Source of the DNA: Echinostoma caproni
Lineage: Eukaryota; Platyhelminthes; Trematoda; Plagiorchiida; Echinostomatidae
DNA: 64,000 nucleotides
NCBI GenBank assembly: GCA_900618425.1
Contig: UZAN01039672.1
Location: forward strand, 46,965-110,964
Direction: 5' to 3'
Part shown: positions 24,637-37,379 of the stretch, one piece after another
How positions within the stretch are numbered: position 1 is the stretch's first letter
Layout of the letters: each line of letters opens with the position of its first letter
Notes under the pieces: generated by a model
The model's database searches: none
What the model was told of the DNA's origin: nothing
What the model saw: the letters and a program-made list of their open reading frames with translations, nothing else
Made by a program: the position numbers and the translations under genes

Positions 24637-27403
24637 GTGAGTAAGGAATATTAGATAGTTTACTTTTGGAATGGATCTGCTTTATCGGCAAATGAGTCGA
24701 GAATGTGAGTACGTCACACGATAATGCTAAACAGAACAAAACTGTTGGAAGATGGATTGCCCGAGTTTCGAGTCTGTAGAGCAAATCACACCTAAGTAAT
24801 ATTTCACAAGTTAGTCACAATACATGTTAAATAGTCTATGAAGTAGTAGAAATTTCCTTCAAGATATGAGCAAATTTTCTCAATGAGTGACAGATCAATA
24901 AAATAAATAAATATTTTTGCACTTAACTGATATTCCCCGGTGTGTGTGAGGGAATACTTTCAAATAAGTATTATGAATGAATACCAATGAGCTTTGCCAA
25001 GATCCTTAATCAGTATTTTGTAAAGGATGCAACTGCATCATTCAACAACAACTGTAGTTTACGCTTTTTAGCCTGTGCTTAAATAGTTCCTGCGAGGAAT
25101 AAATGCTTCAAGTAAATTATAGGTAACTCTTCAAACAGGAAGGCCTCAGGAAATCACTGAATAGCGTGAAGTATTATTACAGGTGGTTTGAAATTTCTCA
25201 ACTGAAAAGCTAATGTATATCTGCCACACTAAATTTGTGGTTATACCCAAGCTTACATTAACAGTCACAACCGGACATTTTCAAATGACATTAGTACTTC
25301 TGTGGATTCAGAATCCTATTTTGTGTTACTTTGAATACAGATGGTAAAGACGTATGCTTTTCCTGAAAAAAACACAAAGCGTTGAATATAAAATCGGTAT
25401 TTTCATGAAACTAACTGAACTCTGTTGTTCTTCAAATCGTCGGTTAATTAGGTTTTGAGAAGAACAAGCACAAAATTGATTAGGTTTGTATCTGTAAGTT
25501 ACGCTCGCGGTCCTTGTGCCCCAAAGAAAACCTGTATCTTTCAATAACCAATACGGACTCCACAATACGTTAAAACTATAACTATTGAGAAATACCGCTA
25601 ATACAGTCCATCACGCTCAGCTGGAACAAACTACCACACACAGATCTATATGTAGGATATTTTCGTGCCCATGTTTTCTTTTTTACCGCATCCAATGACT
25701 TTCATAAAGACAATGAATACTCCTGAATTGATAGCGGTTAATGTGTGTAACACACAAATGGGTGAGAAGTACGTGTCGAGGTTCGCGGTGGTTGAGTAGC
25801 ACACAAAAATTGATAACAAAAAATCACGAGCGTCCATTCAGCGCTATACATACATACACACATATACATACACATACGGGATAAGAAACAGGGCAATATC
25901 GTGCATTCGGAGGCAGCCGATAATGAAAGTAAGTTCCTAAGACCTAATCTGACGGTGTTTCATGCACGAGATCACTCGCTCATTTTAACGTTTTCTTTCA
26001 TTATCACTTCCACTTTTGAAATATAATTATAAGCTACTTTCTAGAGGGTTACAAAAGTTCACTATTCAATGAAGCAGCATTATTTAAAATACCGTTATAC
26101 AGGCATACGTATATGACGGTGTGTTTAATCCTTCTGTCAAAAAATGCTGATCACAAAAAACTAAACCGATTAAGGTTTGACGATACAATAGAAGGAGTTA
26201 TCTGAGAAAAGTCAGAGATGTTTGCATCGCTGTAACTGTTTACGAATAATTGGGTTTTCCCATTTGCAAATGTGCATAATTTGACTTAAAATGGATGGGA
26301 TTGGATATAATCAATAATCTATCAAGTACCAGTTGGGGATAGGACAATAAAAATGCAGTATTTGTTCTTTCACTTTAACCGCATGTATCATTTAATTATT
26401 AAAGTTGCTGGTTTCGTGGTTGTTGGAAAAAAAGTTTGAAACAAAGTTGCTCTGAACATGCTCGTGTAAGTTACCCGACAAGAAAAATATTGCGATCGCT
26501 TGTATGCAGTACTGGTTGGCCTATTGAAAGGATTTCAGTAGTGATTTTTAATTTTAATTTGTTCTCTATTTAATGGATAAAGAAATGTACAACGATTTCT
26601 TACAAAAAAAGAGGTGGGTTAAAAATTAAAGGTTACCCATAAACAGACGACAATGTGGAGGACAGGTTACGGTGTTTGATTTTGACAAACAACCTAATCA
26701 CTTGATCATCATCAGCTATGGAAGGCAACAATACATTATAAAGGCAAAAAAGTTGCAGAAAAAATGTTTTTTATCCAAAACGGAGTTGACTTTAACTCCC
26801 AAAAGAAGCTATCATTGAGTTTGTAGAATGCATTTTCACTCTCAGATTGATCGTACAGAACGTGATATCAAGAACATCTGACGGCCCCAAAATTAATGCA
26901 TTTTCTGACAAACAATAAAACAATGGGTCTCCTGCTTTTACTCTTTCAGACTACACACTATTAAAGTTATCATGATGAAACCGAATCGTCATATTATCCT
27001 ACTGTCATCTTTTAAAAAGTTATACAATGTATATAAGGTTGAAGCATTGCGATATACATCCCCCTATTGCCCATGGGATATGAGAAATTCCATAAAGATA
27101 ATTAGGATCTTTATGGATGTCCTTGTTTTTGAAGCATCGAACCATAATCTGTTGACTCGACTGCATTGCACAATGCGTAATGGTGAACAGTATGAGTATG
27201 TGACACCAAGAATAGCTAACTGAGTTACAAACATTGATTCTCTCAAACGATCAATAACAATTATGATAAAACTACAAACCCTCATTAAATTTTCAGCTGC
27301 CATAGAAAAACGTGACTGAAAGTGAACTAATTATATAGCGTTGTCCATCATAAGATGAAAATCCGTGAATTATTTTCCAAACTGTTCTTTCCTTTTCGAA
27401 CAG

Positions 27404-27542
27404 ACCCATACATCAAATTTAATAAAGAAGATCAATCTTTTGCAATAGACTTGTTCTTTCCACATAACCGAGAATTAATGTATGAAAAGTTCGATGTCCA
27501 TGGGTTCCAAGCGAATGGTGAATACTTCTGGAATAGACATAG
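27404..27542 (+). CDS. Weak exon-like segment in intron 1
   Basis: A very good acceptor (CTGTTCTTTCCTTTTCGAACAG) precedes a 46-codon open stretch with protein-like composition (PYIKFNKEDQSFAIDL). Two weak donors follow (GTGAAT at 27520 and GTGAAA at 27543). With the first donor the segment would keep the frame between exons 1 and 2 of the main gene; with the second it would not. Its hydrophobic and aromatic content does not resemble the disordered head encoded by those exons, so use in that gene is doubtful. Confidence 0.2.
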
Positions 27543-27895
27543 GTGAAAAAATAGGGAGTTATTCAATTTTTTGTCAGATAAGCAGCTCGCACGTAAAGTT
27601 CAATGGTATGCATGCTGACCTGATACCGTGTATTCGTAGACGTATGTGATGAATCCAGTAGTGTTTTGTTCTCGCTAGGTCTTGGCCATTTATCATAGAA
27701 CTTTGAAATTCACATCGCAAGAAATGCGTGGTTCAAATTCGAACAGCAACACCCAAACTCTGATAATTGCATTTCCAAGAATTATGGAATGATGAAAACA
27801 ATATATTACTTAATTTTCATTGATTAACGTAAGATAAGATCGTAATCAGTAATAAGCCCACTTTAACGCAAACCTGCCTGGTGGGTCTGGTTGAT

Positions 27896-28052
27896 ACCTC
27901 AGTCAGTTATTCAGGCAGTCAGTCATTCAGTTGGTCAGTCAGGCAGCATGCCAGTCAGTCAGTCAGTCTCTCAGTCAATCAGCCAGTCAGTCAGTTAGTC
28001 TGTCAGTCTGTCTGTCTGTTTGTCTTTCTCTGTGTCTGTCTGTCTGCCTGTA

Positions 28053-28128
<76 letters not shown>

Positions 28129-28129
28129 N

Positions 28130-28198
<69 letters not shown>
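27896..28198. repeat. Compound tetranucleotide array (CAGT, CTGT, GGCT)
   Basis: An imperfect CAGT-type run (about 27896-28010) passes into a long CTGT run (28010-28128), then a single N at 28129, then a perfect GGCT run (28130-28198). All three motifs are one-step variants of each other. Long open frames here (SVCL, AGWL and TDRQ repeats) are by-products of the period and are not genes. Confidence 0.95.
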
Positions 28199-28586
28199 CT
28201 TTGTATCTTTGCAGTCTGCTTGGCCTTCTGTTTCCTCCTGTCTGTTTGTCATCATCTCGTCTTTCGTAAGCAAGCAGAGTAAATGGCAAAAGTGGTATAT
28301 TCCTACCGAAAATCATATACGTAAGTTCATCTAACAAGGAATGACAGTTTAATCAATGTCACTCAATAAGGTTGCTTTAACGATTCGGCAGTTCCGTTCG
28401 CGTAGATGCATTTAGGCTTTGAGAACACATCTTATTCAGTACAACTGTGCTTTGCGGTACGTCGCATTCAGAAAAACAATATTCACTCATTTGTTGACGC
28501 TTGACAGCGCCTCACAGTTGTTGTTGTTTTTCCAAACGCTTTGTTTGCTATTCATCATCAAGTGCGTGCCAGGACGTGAAGCACAA

Positions 28587-28716
28587 ATGGATCTTTTTGG
28601 TTTTGGAAACGAAATGCAGTTGCAAAAGGAATTTATCCCAACAGTCTGTGCGTGTGCCGTGGCAACGGGCGTTGTTATTGTTGTTGTTTTGTTGTTGTTA
28701 ATGTTCTACTTGACGC
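28587..28716 (+). CDS. Possible first exon with an N-terminal membrane anchor
   Basis: The sequence around an ATG at 28587 (CACAAATGG) starts a frame with a short polar leader (MDLFGFGNEMQLQKEF) and a strongly hydrophobic stretch at residues 20-42. It ends at a GTGAGT donor at 28717. The frame is also open upstream to 28419 and downstream to 28907. Such a leader plus one membrane segment would suit a type III or tail-out membrane protein. The hydrophobic run is partly encoded by GTT-rich simple sequence, which can create Val and Leu runs by chance. No following exon was identified, and the segment lies inside intron 1 of the main gene. Treat it as a candidate only. Confidence 0.25.
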
Positions 28717-31700
28717 GTGAGTTTTTGGCTTTGCATTCACCGTGTTATGCGTGCATTTATTTGCACATAGGCGACGACGGCGTTACTCAATTCAGATCAC
28801 ATGGTAATCCAAACAGTCGGTGCGCAGATAGAAACATGCGTTCAGTTGTTTGTATGTCTACTCATGACTTTTTGATTATCTTCGATTGTTACGGTGATGC
28901 TGAGTGAGATACTTGGATGGGAATGATAAATGTGGGTTGAGTGTGATTGCTCACTAGTACGCACAATCCGAGTTACATGCAACGGGGACATAATCAAACG
29001 TTTACTCATACTCATACTCATGGTCTGCACTACCACAACACCGCAAACGGTATGCTTTACAATTTCGATCCGCGTTGTAGAAGTCATTAATCATAGAATT
29101 TTGTTTAATACATTTAGCCAAATAACGGCAAATGCATCCTTTTCTTTCGATTAAAAATTGGTTTCTAATAAAGTCCAACATAACTTTGGTTGTTTCTCAA
29201 GGAAGGCGGGAGTGAATTTTCAATATTCTGATCATCTTTTGCTATACCATCAAGAACTCAGATGTAAAGATATGTGAATAAAACTCCAAGAATGCGGAGT
29301 GACGCAACATTGAATTTCAGTTTGTTGTGTGTTTCGCGGGGAACAATACTGAGTCCGTCTTTGTGAGGTTTATATCAACAAGGCAAATAATATCAAGCCA
29401 AAAGAGTTTAGTTCAAAACAATGATATTCCTCATTGGAATACGGTTTTTCATTCTTCTAATGCGCGGTGTAGCACCACCCATCTCTTTAAATGTACGATT
29501 CCAGTAACTGACTTTATTCACCATTTTTCGAACTTCAGGCAATTAGAACTGAATAGTAAGAATTTTTCATGGGGAAACACGCAACGTCGATCGAATACAG
29601 CGGTTTCTGCATCGAATCTATTAGACGATTCATGATGTTAACTAGTACTTGTTTGCCGGAGGAACATTTGTTCGTGAATTTGACTTACATCTGTAATTGC
29701 AACATACTAGTACCATTCTCTAAAACCTGTACCAGACAAACGGATATATGATATATATATATATGTATATATATATGATATATGTATGATTCTATTTTCA
29801 ACGAGACATCCCGTACATTCTACGGAATACGTAAATCAAATAAAGAATCCCTTAATCTTGATTTGCATAAAAACATAATCTGAGCTAACAGATAAAACAA
29901 GTGGAAACAAATTGATACAAAGTATGAAAATGTGATGAAACTGGGCACATATTGTCTCATTATATCCTTTTTAGCACCCACCAGTTGCAATGAGCACACA
30001 TGATAAAATACCACTGGAAGTGTCCGTGTTTTAGAATTGTCATTACCTATAATTCGCCGTTTATATTTGAATACCTGGAATATTAATGGTCATACTTCAA
30101 CTATGGCAACCGATGTTTTTAATTCGTTCTTTACCAATTTTCTTTGCACATATGCACTGTACCAAAATTGCTCTACCTAGTTGTTAATCACAGAATCCCC
30201 TGTGAAGTACTTTACTCCTCATCTTTTAATCATTCTCGAAACATTTCTGGGAGAGAGAAAATCTCGTTGGATTCACTGACAAGCCAAGCAAATGCTATGG
30301 ATCCGTATATCTGGGTACAGAGCGGCGGCTCGTGAATTGTGTTAATTGTGACTCCATTGAGGTCCAACTTCTTTAAAAGCTAATAATGTAACAGTATGGC
30401 AAGTACTGAGGTCAGATCCACTGTGACGGGTTGCTAAAATGTTTTTTGTTTTGCAATTGACGAGTGTGCAGTTGTGGTGATTATCTGGGTTATTTTGGTC
30501 ATTCAGTAGTTTACTCAAATCTTGATCCGATGGTGACCCCAAACTTGAATGTTTGAAACGCTTGACATGTACCTTTCAATAGACTTCATTGAAACACCGA
30601 GTCACAATTTATCAATCATGGGTTTAAATCCGCTTTACTTAGTCGAAACTCAACTCCTTTTGAGCTATGTTCATCTCTTCATAACCTGTGGTGGACGTTG
30701 ATCGATCGGATTTTTATTAAAAAGCTGTATGAAAGGGACACAGGATGCTATATGAATAGAAATGCATCAGAGGATGGATTGCTGGTTCCAAATGAGAAGG
30801 TTCCTATTCGTTTTACAGTTCACTGTCACCAGAAATGAATCTTTTACATTTTTTGTGGCTAATAACGGACTGTTGTTGAATTTACGATATCAATATTAGG
30901 TGTTTGGAAACATGCATGGAACATAAAACAGATAGCCACTTCCATGTAATCTCAGTGCATGCCCAGAAACGTTTTCAGTTCAGTTCTGGAAAATTAATGC
31001 AGTTTCGGTGCCGTTTCTATGGGGCTAATCACGTTTCATCATGCCAGAACCGACCAGTTCCTGTTTCTTTCTTTCGCCCAGCAGATCGTTGATCCGTTTT
31101 GTTCATCTCGACAGGCGTCACAAGCGTAGATACAATGTCCAGTGCTTCCGAGCTTTTCAGTTCACGCTTCATTTGTATATACACGACGAATTGTCATTTG
31201 GAACATAAGCTTCTTTCTTAGTCCCGGTTCTGGGTGCTCACATGACATTTTCTGCATGCATGAATTCGCAATTGTGTACCTCTGTATATGCACAACTATG
31301 TGTGTATCTGCACTCCGTGGAGTCGAACTTATCCTCTCCTGTACTTGAGCTCTGTTGAGGATTAAAATTCTAATTGAGTCGATTACACTCACTCCTGAGA
31401 TCGAGCAGCATTTCCACCAATCACAAGATGGTGCACTCTCACTCAGATGTTTCTTAAAACCCCAAAAATGAAGTAAATAACAGGGTTAAAAATACAAGAT
31501 TATATTATGAGTAGGTGTTCAGATGTTTTTCGAAATCATAGGTCACTGTAGCAAGGAATGCCTTCGTGGGTAACGAGTGCATTTCGACTGTTTGGGTAGT
31601 CGGTTAGTCAATCAGTTTGTTGGTCCATCAGTCAGTCATTCGATGGTGATTTGATGGGTCAATCTGTTAATCAGTTGTGACTATTATAACATCACCAACT

Positions 31701-34215
31701 CTTCGGAGCCTTTTTTGCTTTTATCAGTCATTATTAAGGAACACGAATTAGTGAACAAGCTCGTTTTTGATAACTTCCTCATCTGGCTAATACCGTTACA
31801 TCAATAGGTAATAGGCTTATCACATTTGCATAGTGTTGGACGTAAGTGTGGATTAGATTGGCGGATATATTTAGTTGTCTATGTGTGGTTTACAAACAAA
31901 AATGGAGTGGTCGGTGGATGGGAATCGGGACTTGTCACAAGCGGGTTAGAACCAAGTCAGGGTTAACCATCACCTGTTTGGGGTCAATCGCAATGGTCCA
32001 TGTGCCATGGAAAGAGTCAGCTTCAATCATGCGACTGAATTCATTCCGTGAAGTGCTTTAACGAATCATTTGGGAACGAATCGCTTTGTTAACAAAGCGA
32101 TGGGCTAAGCAGACGGGTGATTACTACCTCAGCTGTTGCCAAATGTTGTTGATGAACTGCCTTAGATGGATAAAGAGGTACCCGGAAGATCACCTTGAAA
32201 GGGTCTTCACCCACACTATATTACGTATTTGAGCGATATTTATTCCTAAATCCATATTGGAAGGTTATGAAAAAACAGCTACAGTATGAACTGAAATACA
32301 CGAACAGATAGCTGAGAATCAGCAAAAAGTCAAGAACATAATGTGCTCATGGCAAGGAAATCAAATCTCCTGTGACACTGTGACCCACCACGTGCTCATC
32401 ACGTCCGTGTAGTTATTTTCAAATAAATCACGTGGTGTATCACCAAAAGTCGTATACTCAAATGTGATTGTATTGCAAATGATTCCTGATAATAAATTAT
32501 AGGCTACAAATTGACTGTGCAGTTCAGTTAAATTAAACGGCTTATTTGTGTGCGTGTGGCGCTTATCCCAGGCCTGAATTTTTGGTATAAGCATTGGAAA
32601 CGAAGGAAAAAGATGAAATTTAAATATAAATCGAGCTGTCATGGGTTACGAATAGTCCCCGGGAAACTTTCGGCCTCTACCGACAGATCGCTTTTGTATC
32701 CGGGTAGTGCGAGATTGAAAAATGAATGCTCCAATTCGCCTCCCCCTCAGTCACCTCGGTGAGATAAATACGCAATTGTCCGCTATGTAGCCACGCCCCC
32801 CCCCCGCTAGTTACCTACCCCTATTGAGTTCATCCAAAACGTTGGTGTTTGCTGGGTGTTTCCCGATGGACGCGAACGATTCAAAATTTCCGTATATTAC
32901 CTTACAAAATATTATTACGAATTAGTAATGCTTGGGCATTTTCTGTAAAATACAAACTTGCTATCAATTGCGACACCCAACAGGAGTGAGGAAGAAACAC
33001 CCAGGCGTCCGATGTGTTGTCTGAACGCATCTATATAGTTGGCTCTGATACAAGTACTTATGAAGACTATGCGCCAAAATGGGTTTTTGATAATACCAAT
33101 TGCTTATTAGGCACCCTAGTGTATTGCGTGTAATAAGATACGTATTACTTGAACTTAAAAGCAAGAAACACTAAACTATGCGATTTTAATGTGGCTGCGA
33201 CGATGCCTCGATTATGTTATCTAGGAAAGTAACTTTAGAGAACACGATATCAAAAAATTTGAAACATTTAAAAGTTGAAATTATTACGTTTATCCTTTAG
33301 TTTATGGGGAAGAGAACTGAAAGGGAGGGTATAAGAGATCGAAAAATGAAAAAATCAAACGATATTATCAATGAGAAGTGAAGTGAAGCACATTGTCCTA
33401 TGCCGGGCCACTTCTTATCTATAGTGCCACTGGAACTGGAACTAATCTAAATCCTGCTTCGTTTCTCATCAACAAAAGTATATCGTAGTTATGGGCTGGC
33501 TACTCCATGTTTACGCTTGTTTTGTCAAACCGCTATCGACGGTGAAACAAAACGAATGGTTTACGCTGATACTATATGTAAATTCACGGTCTTTCAATTA
33601 CGTGTTCAAAACGCTTCTTAGTTATTAGAATATTCTGCATCCCGACCACTACCCAAGAATGGACTCAAACAGACTGAAGAACGGTCCTTTTGACAAACAG
33701 TCGGTTTCACATCGCACCCGGTACAATGACGACCAACCGTTGCGAAAGGTGTTCTGGGAATAAATCAAATAGGACTCCCGCATGAGGTATTGAAATAAAG
33801 GTGAACAATTGTGTTGACTAGCCCGACTATCGTATACAACGAGGCAAAACATTCCACCATTCTTACTATGAGCGATGATCGTTATCCAGTTGGTTGTGTT
33901 CAGAGGCCGTCAACATCTTTCATTGAGTTTGTTCTGAGACCGGAATGTGAACTTCATGCTAACCTCACCGAATAACGTCATGTTTACTGATTGCTTAACA
34001 CCTCTGTTCACTGAATTCGTATGATGAATTTAATTATGGATTCATGCAATATACAACTCGTGGTATGCAAAAAATCGGTGAACTAAATGTACGTCGTTTA
34101 CGCCGGAAGTTGCAGTTGTTTTTGCGGAGTTTCTTTGAAAGTGTCAATTCCATCTAAATTGTCCGACAAATCTTATTGTATAGTATATTAGGGCAATGTT
34201 TTAAGATAAATAAAT

Positions 34216-34376
34216 GTCTTTTTACTTCCTTTTTATTTGTTGAATATACAATGTACATTCAACATTCAGGAAGAGTGACCTAGACCATACAAAGGCTGCC
34301 TGGGAAGACGGGCGGCGGAGGAGCGGTTCGAACCCGGGACTCACAGGTCACAAGTTGGTAACCTAACCATTTGGAT
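34216..34376 (-). mobile_element. tRNA-derived SINE, family 2, copy 2
   Basis: Matches the unit at 10902 along its whole length: same head with B box GGTTCGAACC, same body around CCAGGCAGCCTTTGTATGG, same GTTGAATGTACATTG stretch and A-rich tail. It lies about 140 bases past the 3' end of the RTE remnant, in the same orientation. Confidence 0.75.
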
Positions 34377-34518
34377 AAAACAACAGAATGATGATAATAA
34401 TGTTGACAGCACATTCAAGTGGAAGATAGCACATTTTCATAAACTGAAGTTACAAGAATAATGCGTAGATGCATGAGCGCCACCGTTCGCGACACCCGGC
34501 CATATCGATCAGTGTCTC

Positions 34519-35153
34519 TTACCATCGGTGACCATCATTTCGGGGTCCCCAGTCAGGCAGTCTAACGGGACTTATATGAGCCAGTCTCCTGGTCAAGGCT
34601 TTCATACTGTCATGCCAGGTTATAGTTTGACCGTCCTTGATCGTTTTCCAACCTCTACCTGCTTCGGCAAACATTGCTCGCCGTGGCAACCTATCTGAAG
34701 ACATGCGTAGCAAATGTCTCAACCAACGTAACCTATGGAAGTCGAACATTTTCTGCAGTGAAACACCTTGATTAACTAAACCTCTACGCCCAACCTCAGC
34801 ATTGATCGTCCGGTTTCTCCACCAGACTCGTGCAATGCGACGTAGACAGCGGTGTTCGAATACCGACAATCTATTTTTATCCTGTTACCGTAATGGCCAA
34901 GTCTCTGCGCCGTTAAGCAGAACTGGCCGAACTGCTGCAGCATATACTCGACCCTTCACAGAGAGCCGTATGTCGCGACGGCGCCATAGATGTCTCAATT
35001 TGGCAAATGCCAACCGAGCCTTTTGCATGCACGCCGACACTTCATCGATTATGCATCCATCAGGTGAGATACCGCTGCTCAGATAGCAACAATTGTCTAC
35101 TTTCTCTACTACTTGCCTGGTCAGGGTGAGGTTGGGGACTTGACCAACCCAAT
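34519..35153 (-). pseudogene. RTE-type non-LTR retrotransposon, C-terminal ORF2 remnant
   Basis: On the - strand this matches the region downstream of the reverse transcriptase core in RTE-like non-LTR elements. A block around DEVSACMQKARLAF and LRHLWRRRDIRLSVKGRVYA is followed by VRPVLLNGAETWPLR, then LSVFEHRCLRRIARVWWRN, then RLRWLRHLLRM and RLPRRAMFAEAGRGWK, ending WGPRNDG. One in-frame TAA interrupts it at 34885-34887; otherwise a single frame is kept over the whole stretch. The upstream catalytic palm domain and the endonuclease are missing, so this is a 5'-truncated copy, as is usual for such elements. It lies in intron 1 of the main gene, antisense to it, beside a SINE. Confidence 0.85.
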
Positions 35154-37055
35154 ATTGAAGCAGTATATTACAATTTGGTTCTTAGCACTGTTAATTTATT
35201 TAACTGTACCAAATTAAATCGGGTCCTTTAGTTTTACGGCACTAACTGGGAGTCAAAATCTTTCCCATTCTCCTTCTTTGTTTCGTAAATGTGATTGCTT
35301 GAAAAGTTGTTCCCTTCCTTTCTCCGTTGTTTTTGTACCATAGGATAAGCCAATTCAGTCACTGCAGCATATGTTGTACGATTGCAACTCAAATGAACAC
35401 GAATAGAATGGGTAAACCAGTATTCTTCGCTTCTCCATTCAGACGTTTGAGTATATTATTTCTGTTGGTCAACAAGTTTTACCGGGTATCTATTTTATCC
35501 TTGGTCGGTTAGGAGTAAAAACTCGTGCTCGGAACTAATCAGAAGACAGCCAACATTTTCAGCACTCAACTCTCGCAGTGGTGCAATATTTTACTGTATT
35601 GTTGTTTATGGCGAGTCAGTGATCCCATCGTTTACGTTAACATTGTATTGTGAAGAAATTCAGACCGGATACAGGAAGTGAAATGGTATATGGTGAACTG
35701 GGTATGTGGTGTCTTAAACGGGAACTTGGATGATGAAAAGCATCTTTCGGTTGTGTGTATAAGGTTCAGGACAAGAACTACAAGCTTTGTGGGTGGTCAG
35801 TCCACCAGGAACCTGTGAGGAAAGAGGTGCGAAAAATTGCATGGGATATTAGGACTAGGTCAAAAAATGATCACGATAGTGAGAAGAATAATAGATTCAA
35901 TGCATCGTAAAGATAAGGTAATTTTCTACGCTAAACCGTGTCAATCTGATATCTGCAGGTGTGTCCGTGTTAGCCGAGACTACTAAGATATTCTATAATT
36001 TTATAATTTTATAATTAACATAGCATGAATAATAAAAGTGGTGTTTAAGCAAGTCAGAAAAACAAAACTCCACTGCAACAGATTGCTCGACTCACAAATA
36101 ACGATGCTAAGTCGACTTGTGACAAGCTTAAAAAGATGAGACACAAAATTCTACCGGAGTATGCATCATGCGTAAGATCAGTGTTTCCCATGCGGATTTG
36201 TATTCATTCGGCACACAGCACTCAGCAAGCTATTCTGGATAACCGAGTATGTGAATGGTAAAACGTAAAGTGTGACTCACACCGAAGGATGCAAAAATAT
36301 GGTTTCAGCAGATAAACAGAATTTTATTTACTTTTCCTGTTTTCGCAAACTCGTGTGATATGAATTACGGGTAAGTCTTTTGGATGTATCCAGTTTATCA
36401 AGTCTATCGATTGCTTACTAGAAGTCGCTACAGTATGCAATTCGTGTTCAAGTAGTTGAGAGATCGGTGCATCTCTAGCTGCGAAGATTGTGCCGTCAGG
36501 TATGGTTGCACTTTGTTCTGCATTGTTCATTATATAGCTGAATCGACGGTGAGTTCAATGTTCAACGAGAAATGTCCTGAAAAAATGTTTGAATAGAAAC
36601 ATTGGCAGAAACATTAGAGAACCGCAGAACATGTGCACCGATCTGATAAATTGAACCATCAACTATAGTTAAATCTCATTGGCAGTTCCGCTCGAAAATG
36701 AAGCCTTATAAAGGGGTAGATTGACTGGCAATAATTTGATTGTTTCAATCGGAAACGAAATGTCAATATACAGTTTGGTCAAACTGACGAGTTTTATTGA
36801 TTGAAATGGAAGACAAAAGAAATCCAAATAGTTTCCCAGTAACAAATATCACACTATCTAATTAAAGCAGACCTTTAACATCATACTTTAGGCTCTTTGC
36901 TTGGCGTTTCATTCTTTTGTATTCAGAAAGTAACGTTTATCCCATCCCAGTGTGGATAGACTCTTTCAAACTGGTTGACAACTTTAGGGAATTTTTTTCC
37001 GTCGAGAAGAATTTAACAGATCGTGGGACATAATAATCGTTTTTGTCCCTTGTAG

Positions 37056-37232
37056 AAGCTAACGCTTCCCAGAACTGTGTGCATAATGCAATCTGAAATC
37101 AAACTGCGAGCGGGCGGCATACGTGAAGCCAGTTGTGAGGTGATTCGGGAAACGATGATGCAATGGCAAAAGCATTTTGTTCCAAATGAGAGCCACCTGA
37201 ACAGTGAATTTCTAGCCATGTGTTCGGAGTAA
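37056..37232 (+). CDS. Exon-like terminal segment within intron 1, unrecognised
   Basis: A strong acceptor (TTTTTGTCCCTTGTAG) is followed by a 58-codon open frame ending at TAA (37230-37232). The peptide contains MQSEIKLRAGGIREASCEV and MMQWQKHFVPNESHLNSEF, amphipathic and protein-like. In the phase left by exon 1 of the main gene this segment would stop early, so it is not a simple cassette of that gene. It could be the last exon of a nested gene, an alternative product, or an old repeat. Only the acceptor and the protein-like composition support it. Confidence 0.3.
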   Translation, partial: KLTLPRTVCIMQSEIKLRAGGIREASCEVIRETMMQWQKHFVPNESHLNSEFLAMCSE

Positions 37233-37379
37233 TTATACTGAACTTAAAGATCCCCTCCGTCAATCACTTTCAAAACACTTCATCTTTGTTCACTGTACAG
37301 TATTGAATGTTGTATTGGCTGATAAGTTCTGTACTTTTCTTTTCCTTCGGTGTTTGAAAACTGTACTTCGGACTAACAG

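Larger units (their letters stand above)
24637..37379 (+). other. Intron 1 of the main gene (12.7 kb)
   Basis: It begins GTGAGT and ends ACAG. It contains the tetranucleotide array, SINE family 2 copy 2, the RTE remnant, an AT run near 29750, and three weak exon-like segments (27404, 28587, 37056). The remainder is AT-rich sequence in which I see nothing. Confidence 0.7.

Noticed and set aside
27896..28198. CRISPR-like array
   Set aside because: The repeats are four bases long with no spacers. It is a microsatellite in an animal genome.
27881..28337. Several long open frames with SVCL, AGWL or TDRQ repeats
   Set aside because: They are translations of the tetranucleotide array in different frames and strands and have no unique sequence outside it.
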